Source of the DNA: Candidatus Kapaibacterium sp.
Lineage (GTDB): Bacteria > Bacteroidota > Ignavibacteria > Kapaibacteriales > UBA4661
Length of the DNA stretch: 33,102 bases
Direction: 5' to 3'
Assembly (NCBI GenBank): GCA_025455065.1
Contig: JALONG010000063.1
Coordinates: 1-33,102, forward strand
Part shown: positions 24,268 through 30,428 of the stretch, piece after piece
Position numbering within the stretch: the first letter of the stretch is position 1
Layout of the letters: each line of letters starts with the position of its first letter
Made by a program: the position numbers and the translations under genes
The notes under the pieces: model-generated
The model's input: only the letters and a program-made list of their open reading frames with translations
Told to the model about the DNA's origin: nothing
Database searches by the model: none

Positions 24268-26868
24268 TTATGACACAATCCCCTTCCACACTTCCCGAAC
24301 CTGCTCCAAGGGCAGTTCTACGCCCGTAAAAAGCCTGAATTGATGCGCTGCTTGGCGGATAAACATTTCGTCGCCTGTAATAGTGGTGCAGCCTTCGTAT
24401 TCGGCGGTTTGGATGTACTTCGTGCGAACAGGATTATAGACCACATCCAGCACGACCATTCCGCGCCGGAAAAGCTCGCTTCCGTAGGGCATTTCGTCCA
24501 CGTGCGGAGTCATGCCGACGGATGTGGTCTGAATAATGCCGCCAATATCCAGCATTTCAAAATCGGATTCGGTAACGGCTTTGACCTTAAATTTCGTCGT
24601 AATTGCCCCGACACGCGCACGGTTACGCCCGATGACGTACATCCGCTTTACACCCATGCGGTTCAGCGCTGCAATCGCGCTTTGTGTTGTCGCGCCTGTA
24701 CCGATAAGCAATACGCCGTAATCAAGTTCCTGTTGGTGTGGTCGGAGGCAGTCCTCTAATGCCAGAACATCCGTATTAAAGCCCTTCCAGCGTCCTTCAA
24801 TCGGAACGGCGGTATTGCACACGCCGGACTGCTTGGCTTCATCAGAAATATCGTCCAAAAGGCGGAAAATGGCTTCTTTGTGCGGTATGGTAACGCTTAC
24901 ACCGGAAAGGCTGTGGCGCCAATCCGCCCAAAACTGCTTCGCTTCGGGTGCAGGAAAATTCAGGTACATAAGAGAGGTGCTGTTTGGAAGCAGCTTGTAG
25001 AGCGCGTTGTGAAGATATTTCCCTTTGCTCTGCCGCGTCGGATAGCCCAAAAGCCCATACAATGCGGTTTGTGGCGTTTTTTCATGGAGAAAATACACAT
25101 TTTTCGCCTCGCCAAGCGTGATTTGCCCCGATGCCGTCGGTGCTTCGCCATCCAATGCGAGGTAAGTCCACGCATTGCCGCGTACAGCGCCGATAATCCG
25201 CGACGGTTCGCCAAATTCGCCCATAGCATGGATGACCACATTCAAAAAGCGCGATTTTGCATATTCAATTAAATTTGTCGCCACAAGCGCATCACTGGGG
25301 CTGTCGGCGGTAAAAACGAGTTTGTAAAGGTGCGCAAAAATTCCCGTCATATCGTCCAGCGTGTCGCGTAATTCCTCGAAAGAAGCGCCTGCGGTCAAAA
25401 TATGCCGTGAAAGAATATACTTCGTGTTTAAGCCGATAGGTAATTGCGGAATAACCTCGTGTGCAATGGCGTGTTCCACATCTACCCAATCAATTCCGGC
25501 AAGCATCGCATCGTTGTAAATCGCAATGCGTTCATCATCCTCGCCGATGAAATAACCACCTTCATCGCGGGAGCGGCACGTAACGATAAGCGGCGTTGTG
25601 GGAACGTGCTGACGGATAAACTCCCAATCAATAAGCCTGATTTCATCGCCCGGAATCATATCCACGCGAATTTCGACCAAATCCGCACCTTGAGCGCGTT
25701 GCACCATCGGCACAATATCGCTGGCGTATTGCGGCATTACGCAAACGCACATTTGTGGTGTTGTTGCACCGACAATACTTGCATCCAGAGCCTTTTCCAG
25801 TGTAGTGCGTTCCACCGACTGACCAAGGACATATTCTTGTGGGGATTTCATCAACACAAAGCGTGGAGCGCCTTCGCGGGATTTTTTATCCATAGCGATA
25901 GCGTGCCAAACGGCATCACGCGAAAAACGGTGCGAATAGTCATTTTTGAGATGAAAGCGTTCCAAAAGACTGTCAAAGCGTTGCACATATTCGTCGGGGT
26001 AGCCAAGCATATCGGCGGAAAGTCGCATGGCAACACGCATCCCGGAGGCAATCGCAAAACCGTGTGCGATTTGATAGTTACTCAATAACTCAAAAGCGTG
26101 TCCTGATGTGTGTCCGAAATTCAGCACCGCCCGCACACCGGATTCTTTCTCGTCTTGAGCGACAATATCCATTTTGAGTTGCGCCGAACGGGCAATAACA
26201 TGGCTCAAAACCTCACGTTTGCGCTGTTTGATGAGCATTTCGTAAGTTTCAAGATATGTCCAGAGCTCCGCATCAAGCGTGGCTGCATACTTAATCACTT
26301 CCGCCATACCGTTGTAAAACTCAAGGTCGGGCAGGGTTTCAAGCGTTGCAATGTCGGCAAAAATGGCTTCGGGTTGATAAAACGCGCCCAAAAGATTTTT
26401 CCCCTCAGCGTGATTGATACCTGTTTTTCCGCCGATGCAACTGTCCACCTGCGCCAAGAGCGTCGTTGGCAAGTGAATAAGCGGCACACCGCGATGAAAC
26501 GTCGCTGCGATGTAACCCGCTAAATCACCCACAACACCACCGCCGACGGCGAGAATTACGGTGTCGCGCCCTAATTTGGCTTCAAACAAGCGGTCTTCGA
26601 TATTGTCTTTGACTTCGCGGGATTTGCTGGCTTCGCCGGCAGGAAAAGTAATAATTCCCGCAAAGCGCGGATGCGTCCCGAAGAGCGCTTCCATGCGGTT
26701 TTGGTAGTGTTCTTGAACGTTGGAATCGGTGATTATTGCCAAATTATGCTTGGGAAAGCGCTCCAGAACAAATTCTGCGGCATCTTGCCAGACATCGGCT
26801 CCGCAAATGTAAGGAATGGTGCGCTCTTGGGCGGGTAAGGTCAGCGAAAGAGTTTTGGTGAAGGGCAT
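24268..26868 (-). CDS. Fused AroB-AroD-AroE (three shikimate enzymes)
   Basis: One 866-residue frame codes for three consecutive enzymes. Residues 1 to about 365 are 3-dehydroquinate synthase ('VGGGVVGDLAGY', 'DSCIGGKTGIN', E190, K193, 'FGHTSGHAFE'). Residues about 372-585 are type I 3-dehydroquinate dehydratase, with E399, H489, Schiff-base K516, R557 and Q582 visible. Residues about 600-866 are shikimate dehydrogenase, with catalytic K664 in 'TIPHKE', N685 and D700 in 'GFNTD' and a Gly-rich nucleotide loop 'LIGTGATTQSA'. The ATG at 26868 lies four bases after the stop of the preceding small gene. A TTG 12 codons upstream is less likely. The order B-D-E resembles fungal AROM without the AroA and shikimate kinase modules. 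The AroE shikimate-binding motif is divergent. Confidence 0.93.
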   Translation of the reverse strand: MPFTKTLSLTLPAQERTIPYICGADVWQDAAEFVLERFPKHNLAIITDSNVQEHYQNRMEALFGTHPRFAGIITFPAGEASKSREVKDNIEDRLFEAKLGRDTVILAVGGGVVGDLAGYIAATFHRGVPLIHLPTTLLAQVDSCIGGKTGINHAEGKNLLGAFYQPEAIFADIATLETLPDLEFYNGMAEVIKYAATLDAELWTYLETYEMLIKQRKREVLSHVIARSAQLKMDIVAQDEKESGVRAVLNFGHTSGHAFELLSNYQIAHGFAIASGMRVAMRLSADMLGYPDEYVQRFDSLLERFHLKNDYSHRFSRDAVWHAIAMDKKSREGAPRFVLMKSPQEYVLGQSVERTTLEKALDASIVGATTPQMCVCVMPQYASDIVPMVQRAQGADLVEIRVDMIPGDEIRLIDWEFIRQHVPTTPLIVTCRSRDEGGYFIGEDDERIAIYNDAMLAGIDWVDVEHAIAHEVIPQLPIGLNTKYILSRHILTAGASFEELRDTLDDMTGIFAHLYKLVFTADSPSDALVATNLIEYAKSRFLNVVIHAMGEFGEPSRIIGAVRGNAWTYLALDGEAPTASGQITLGEAKNVYFLHEKTPQTALYGLLGYPTRQSKGKYLHNALYKLLPNSTSLMYLNFPAPEAKQFWADWRHSLSGVSVTIPHKEAIFRLLDDISDEAKQSGVCNTAVPIEGRWKGFNTDVLALEDCLRPHQQELDYGVLLIGTGATTQSAIAALNRMGVKRMYVIGRNRARVGAITTKFKVKAVTESDFEMLDIGGIIQTTSVGMTPHVDEMPYGSELFRRGMVVLDVVYNPVRTKYIQTAEYEGCTTITGDEMFIRQAAHQFRLFTGVELPLEQVREVWKGIVS

Positions 26869-26872
26869 AAAA

Positions 26873-27193
26873 TCAGGGCTTGTGTGGGGAAGGGGGTTCA
26901 ACAATCATATAAACGCGAAAGTATTGATTTGTAAGGCTGCAAACAACAAGAAATTCTTCCGGTGGCATATTTTCGTCGCGCCGAAAGAACACGGGAATCG
27001 TATGGGTTATATCTCTCCGTGGGTCAGAACTTGCTTGATTATATGCTTCAATAATTAGCACGATAACCAGCATCAAACCTTGTTCATACAGTTCTACAAT
27101 TTTGTGATACGCACTTGCATCAAGAATAACATGAGTTTCTCGTTTGGCAAACGAATTATACATCCGAAAAATTTCAAGCATCGAAGAGGTCAT
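26873..27193 (-). CDS. Small protein of unknown function, second of an overlapping pair
   Basis: The 106-residue product is not recognised. It has a hydrophobic stretch 'GLMLVIVLIIEAYNQ' and an alternation of strands and helices, such as 'EEFLVVCSLTNQYFRVYMIV', that suits a small alpha-beta domain. Its start overlaps the 3' end of the preceding 69-codon gene by 20 bases, and its stop lies four bases before the aroB-aroD-aroE start, so it is very likely cotranscribed and translationally coupled with the shikimate genes. It could be an accessory or regulatory protein, or a passenger pair of toxin-antitoxin size, but nothing specific supports either. Confidence 0.6.
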   Translation of the reverse strand: MTSSMLEIFRMYNSFAKRETHVILDASAYHKIVELYEQGLMLVIVLIIEAYNQASSDPRRDITHTIPVFFRRDENMPPEEFLVVCSLTNQYFRVYMIVEPPSPHKP

Positions 27194-27383
27194 ATCCCCA
27201 GCCTTTCATAAGCATCAGTGCTTCTTCCGTTGTTGTGCACTCTCGGAGTTGTTTTGATTGCTCCGCACTTAAAACGAATGAGCGCCTAATTTTTGTACTC
27301 TCGTTGGGTTTTCCAAACAGTGCTTCAATTTCCGCTTCCGTCGCGGCGGGGCGCGGTGTGATGGAGTGTGGTTGAGTGTTCAT
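27174..27383 (-). CDS. Small protein of unknown function, first of an overlapping pair
   Basis: The 69-residue product starts at the ATG at 27383 ('MNTQPHSITPRPAATEAEI'). A Pro/Thr-rich N-terminus leads to helices 'ATEAEIEALFGKPNEST', 'FVLSAEQSKQLRECTT' and 'TEEALMLMKGWGYDLFDA'. No family is recognised. It is the first gene of the - arm and faces the Phe/Tyr leader across a short promoter region. The frame extends a further 16 codons upstream to 27431, but that part is rich in Phe and Trp and is unlikely to be translated. Confidence 0.6.
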   Translation of the reverse strand: MNTQPHSITPRPAATEAEIEALFGKPNESTKIRRSFVLSAEQSKQLRECTTTEEALMLMKGWGYDLFDA

Positions 27384-27454
27384 AAACCAAGAAGAAAAAT
27401 ACCAAAAGAAGGAAAAATTTGCATCTGCCAAAAAAAATCCTTACATTTTCAGCC

Positions 27455-27469
27455 GTACAAGTTTTGTAC
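27455..27469. promoter_or_regulatory. Inverted repeat between the divergent aromatic arms
   Basis: GTACAA and TTGTAC form a perfect inverted repeat around a three-base GTT spacer. It lies between the small-gene/aroBDE arm and the leader/pheA arm, 72 bases from the - arm start and about 125 bases before the leader peptide. It is placed where a shared operator would be. No regulator is identified. Confidence 0.35.
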
Positions 27470-27581
27470 TCACATTCTGTACGCTCAAATATACACAAAG
27501 TTTTTTCAGATGAAAGCCACAATCAACATATTCCGCAAAAAAGCCGATGCTGCTTTGACAAAAGCACCGAAGAGCGCTGTA

Positions 27582-27665
27582 ATGCAGTCGTCTTACGGTT
27601 TCTTTTTTTATGGCTTTTTTGTCTTTTACTTTTACGGTAAAAGCGCGGGACTGTTGATGCCATAA
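27582..27665 (+). CDS. Phe/Tyr-rich leader peptide
   Basis: This 27-codon frame (ATG 27582, TAA 27663-27665) carries seven Phe and four Tyr codons among the 14 codons from 27594 to 27635, in the order Y-G-F-F-F-Y-G-F-F-V-F-Y-F-Y. Its composition and position are those of an amino acid biosynthetic leader peptide such as enterobacterial PheL. The frame is open to an ATG at 27510, giving a 51-residue alternative. GAAGAG at 27569-27574 is a weak ribosome site for the shorter form. It lies upstream of the fused prephenate dehydratase-DAHP synthase-chorismate mutase gene. Ribosome stalling at these codons should report shortage of charged tRNA-Phe or tRNA-Tyr. Confidence 0.8.
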   Translation: MQSSYGFFFYGFFVFYFYGKSAGLLMP

Positions 27666-27726
27666 ATCGAAACACACGATAAAATCTCAACATCCCGCGC
27701 TCCAAAAGAGTTGCGGGATTTTTTTT
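27594..27726 (+). promoter_or_regulatory. Transcription attenuator of the pheA-aroF operon
   Basis: Three alternative structures can be drawn. The first folds over the Phe/Tyr codons: TTTATGGC (27607-27614) with GCCATAAA (27659-27666), and inside it CTTTTAC (27623-27629) with GTAAAAG (27637-27643). The antiterminator pairs 27642-27657 (AGCGCGGGA, one bulged C, TGTTGA) with 27687-27701 over 15 pairs. The terminator pairs 27692-27702 with 27708-27719 and ends in T8. A ribosome finishing at the TAA at 27663-27665 would cover the antiterminator strand and let the terminator form. One stalled at the Phe/Tyr codons would leave it free. The layout matches the classical attenuation mechanism. It is inferred from sequence only. 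Confidence 0.8.
27692..27726 (+). terminator. Attenuator terminator upstream of pheA-aroF
   Basis: ATCCCGC (27692-27698) pairs with GCGGGAT (27713-27719), extended inward by a G-U pair and CTC/GAG around a CAAAA loop, then T8 at 27719-27726. It lies 27 bases after the leader stop and about 160 bases before the fused gene. Confidence 0.88.
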
Positions 27727-27737
27727 GTATCAAAAGA

Positions 27738-27860
27738 CAACCAAGCAACCAAGTAACGAAGCACCAAGTAACGAAGCACCAAGTAACGAAGCACCAAGTA
27801 ACGAAGCACCAAGTAACCAAGCACCAAGCAACCAAGTAACGAAGTAACTAATCAACCAAA
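27738..27860 (+). repeat. 15-bp tandem repeat in the pheA-aroF 5' UTR
   Basis: The unit ACCAAGTAACGAAGC occurs four times perfectly in tandem (27748-27762, 27763-27777, 27778-27792, 27793-27807), then one copy with a single change and further degenerate copies to about 27860. The sequence continues as an A/C-rich tract to the start codon at 27889. The tract contains in-phase TAA codons and is almost free of self-complementarity, so the mRNA here should be unstructured. Confidence 0.9.
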
Positions 27861-27888
27861 AACTACAAACCACAAACCAAAAACTACC

Positions 27889-29904
27889 ATGGCAACACAC
27901 AAAATCGCTATACAAGGCGTTGCAGGGGCATTTCACGACATTGCAGCGCGTCGGTATTTCGGTGCAACCAAAGGCGACACCGTTGAAATCGTCGAGTGCG
28001 AGACTTTCGACCAAGTTTGCGAAGCCGTAACGAATAACACCGCAACAGCCGGCATGATGGCAATCGAAAACACGATTGCAGGCAGCATTCTTCCCAACTA
28101 CGCGCTTCTGCAAACCTACAATTTATCGGTCATCGGGGAAACATACGTCCGTATTCAGCACAATCTTTTGGCGCTTCCGGGGCAGACCATTCCCGACATC
28201 CACACTGTGCAGGCGCATCCTATGGCGCTCCTCCAATGCCGCGACTTTTTTGCGAAGTACCCGCATATTCACGTGGAAGAGGCGTTTGATACGGCGGGGA
28301 TTGCAAAGAAGATTCGCAACGAGAATTTAAGCGGTCTTGCGGCGATTGCAGGATATTTAGCGGCGGATTTGTACAAATTGGATACGCTTGCAGAGGGCTT
28401 GGAGTCGAATAAGCAGAATTTCACGCGCTTTCTCGCCATTTCCCGCACGGCAAACCACCTTTCCCGCGAGTACAATAAAGCATCTATCGGCTTTCGCGTA
28501 TCGCACACATCGGGAAGCCTCGCCGATGCGCTTTCTATCTTCAAGCGCAACCACATCAACCTCACGAAAATTCAGTCTATTCCCGTAATTGGTGTGCCGT
28601 ATGAATACACGATTCATGTGGATATGCTCTGGGAAGATGTCAGTGATTTCGAGCAGGCGCTCCGCGAATTTAAGCCGGAGGCGCTTGAACTCAAGGTCTA
28701 TGGGGTGTACAAGGAAGGCGAAAAAAATATTGACCTCACAACAAAACACACCATTTCGGTCACGGAACAAGACCCTGAAGACCCGCAAGAAGTCTTGGCA
28801 ACAGCCAAAAAACACGCCGACGGCGAGATGGTCGTTCCCGAATGGCAAAAGTGGATAAAACCTGCACAAAAAACGCCGAAAGAGTATTTGGTGATTTCCG
28901 GTCCGTGCAGTGCCGAAACCGAAGAACAAGTGCTGGAAACCGCACGACGCATAGCCGCAACGGGTAAAGCCAGCGTGTACCGCGCCGGAATTTGGAAACC
29001 TCGCACAAGAGCAGGCGGATTCGAGGGACACGGCATAAAAGCGCTTCCTTGGCTGCAAAAAGCGAAAGAGGAAACAGGCTTGATGATGGCGGTGGAAGTA
29101 GCAACGGCGCAGCACGTGGAGGATTGTTTGAAGCACGGCATTGATATTCTCTGGATTGGCGCTCGCACAACGGGCAACCCTTTTTCGGTGCAGGAAATCG
29201 CTGATGCAGCGCGTGGAACGGACGTTGGGATGATGGTGAAAAACCCGATTAGCCCCGATTTGGAACTCTGGATTGGCGCAATGGAGCGCGTGTACAGGGT
29301 CGGTATTAACAAACTCATCGGTATTCATCGCGGTTTTTCGACGCATGAAAAAAGCAAATTCCGCAATAATCCGACGTGGGCAATCCCGATGCAATTCCGT
29401 GAGCGCCTCCCAAATATGCCGCTTATCAACGACCCAAGCCACATCACCGGCAAACGGGCGCTCTTGGCGGAAGTGGCGCAAAAGGCGCTTGATATTGGCA
29501 TGAACGGCTTTATCATCGAATCACACATTGACCCCGATAACGCATGGACAGACGCTTCGCAGCAAGTTACGCCGGAGGCTCTGCGCGATATGCTGGATGC
29601 GCTTGTGTGGCAGCCCGCTTACGGTGCAGTTACGCACGACGATACGTCAAAACTCGACACGCTCCGCTCGGCGATAGACCGCTTGGATGCTGAGTTTATG
29701 GAACTTCTGGCAGCCAGAATGAACATTGTCCGCGAAATTGGCGAATACAAAAAGCACAACAAAATGGACGTTCTTCAGCCGGCACGCTGGGAAGATATTA
29801 TGCAAAAGCGCCTCGCGCAAGGTGGGAAGCTGGGTTTGGGCGATACGTTTGTGAAAGACCTTTTTGCGGATATTCACAAAGAATCGGTTTCGATTCAGCA
29901 GTAA
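27889..29904 (+). CDS. Fused prephenate dehydratase-DAHP synthase-chorismate mutase
   Basis: This 671-residue protein joins three activities. Residues 1 to about 185 are prephenate dehydratase ('MAIENTIAGSI', 'AHPMALLQCRDFF', catalytic 'NFTRF' with T179). Residues about 198-278 are an ACT domain with the motif Gln-Ser-Ile-Pro (229-232) where Phe-binding dehydratases usually have Glu-Ser-Arg-Pro. A charged linker follows. Residues about 332-575 are DAHP synthase, class I beta/KDO8P-like ('ISGPCSAE', 'GIWKPRTRAG', 'IGARTTGNPF', 'GIHRGFST', 'NDPSHITGKR'). Residues about 585-671 are an AroQ chorismate mutase ('LDTLRSAIDRLDAEF', 'EIGEYKKHN'). It commits carbon into the pathway and makes prephenate and phenylpyruvate. 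An attenuator lies upstream and tyrA downstream. Confidence 0.94.
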   Translation: MATHKIAIQGVAGAFHDIAARRYFGATKGDTVEIVECETFDQVCEAVTNNTATAGMMAIENTIAGSILPNYALLQTYNLSVIGETYVRIQHNLLALPGQTIPDIHTVQAHPMALLQCRDFFAKYPHIHVEEAFDTAGIAKKIRNENLSGLAAIAGYLAADLYKLDTLAEGLESNKQNFTRFLAISRTANHLSREYNKASIGFRVSHTSGSLADALSIFKRNHINLTKIQSIPVIGVPYEYTIHVDMLWEDVSDFEQALREFKPEALELKVYGVYKEGEKNIDLTTKHTISVTEQDPEDPQEVLATAKKHADGEMVVPEWQKWIKPAQKTPKEYLVISGPCSAETEEQVLETARRIAATGKASVYRAGIWKPRTRAGGFEGHGIKALPWLQKAKEETGLMMAVEVATAQHVEDCLKHGIDILWIGARTTGNPFSVQEIADAARGTDVGMMVKNPISPDLELWIGAMERVYRVGINKLIGIHRGFSTHEKSKFRNNPTWAIPMQFRERLPNMPLINDPSHITGKRALLAEVAQKALDIGMNGFIIESHIDPDNAWTDASQQVTPEALRDMLDALVWQPAYGAVTHDDTSKLDTLRSAIDRLDAEFMELLAARMNIVREIGEYKKHNKMDVLQPARWEDIMQKRLAQGGKLGLGDTFVKDLFADIHKESVSIQQ

Positions 29905-29916
29905 TCATGCGGTATT

Positions 29917-29956
29917 GCGAGGCTTTCGCTGTAAAGGCGAAAAGCGATAGCCTCGC
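29917..29956 (+). other. Strong hairpin between pheA-aroF and the NTF2-like gene
   Basis: GCGAGGCT (29917-29924) pairs with AGCCTCGC (29949-29956), and inside it TTCGC (29925-29929) pairs with GCGAA (29937-29941), with a seven-base bulge. No proper T-run follows, so it may act as an RNA processing or stability element, a partial terminator, or a dispersed palindrome. Confidence 0.5.
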
Positions 29957-29993
29957 TCTTTCCGAAGTATAATTCATCGAAAGGAATCGGACA

Positions 29994-30428
29994 ATGACCA
30001 CATCTACCATCGAAACACTTCTTCCTTCGCTCTACGAAAGTATTTGCTTCAGAAAGGGTGAGAACCCAACATTTGAGAGGCTTCGGGAGCATTTTTTGCC
30101 GGAAGCACTGCTCATTAACAACAATAATCCCTCAGCGCCTACGGTAATGACACTTGAAGGCTTTATCCGAACGGTGCAAAACGCGATTTCTTCGGGACAG
30201 GTAGTGGAATTTCACGAGCGGGAAATTGAACGGACGATTAAGATTGTCGGCAATATCGCGCACGTCTTCAGCAAGTACGAAGCGAGGTTTGACGCGGTTG
30301 CACCCGAGCCGTTCAGCGTCGGCACAAATTCGATTCAACTTATTCGCACAGAAGGAAAAAACGGCTCAGAATGGCATATTTCCTCAATGGCGTGGAATGA
30401 CCTCCACGAAAAAAAACATGACCAATGA
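29994..30428 (+). CDS. NTF2/SnoaL-like small protein
   Basis: The 144-residue product begins with a helix pair ('IETLLPSLYESICFRKGEN', then 'FERLREHFLPEALLINN') and continues with strands 'VVEFHEREIERTIKIVGNI', 'AHVFSKYEARFD' and 'SIQLIRTEGKNGSEWHISS', ending in 'MAWNDLHEKK'. This order is typical of the cone-shaped NTF2-like (SnoaL/DUF4440) fold. The catalytic role is unknown and many members are enzymes or ligand binders. It lies between the fused pheA-aroF gene and tyrA and overlaps the tyrA start by four bases (ATGA), so it is translationally coupled to tyrosine synthesis. GAAAGG lies upstream of its ATG. Confidence 0.7.
   Translation: MTTSTIETLLPSLYESICFRKGENPTFERLREHFLPEALLINNNNPSAPTVMTLEGFIRTVQNAISSGQVVEFHEREIERTIKIVGNIAHVFSKYEARFDAVAPEPFSVGTNSIQLIRTEGKNGSEWHISSMAWNDLHEKKHDQ

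Noticed and set aside
26873-27383. Firm toxin-antitoxin call for the overlapping small pair
   Set aside because: Size and overlap fit, but no toxin or antitoxin family motif is visible, so it is kept only as a possibility.
27632-27835. Antisense frame with repeated Phe-Val-Thr-Trp units
   Set aside because: It is simply the reverse reading of the 15-bp tandem repeat and the attenuator, and codes for nothing recognisable.
27738-27860. CRISPR array
   Set aside because: The 15-bp units are contiguous with no unique spacers, and no cas gene is present.
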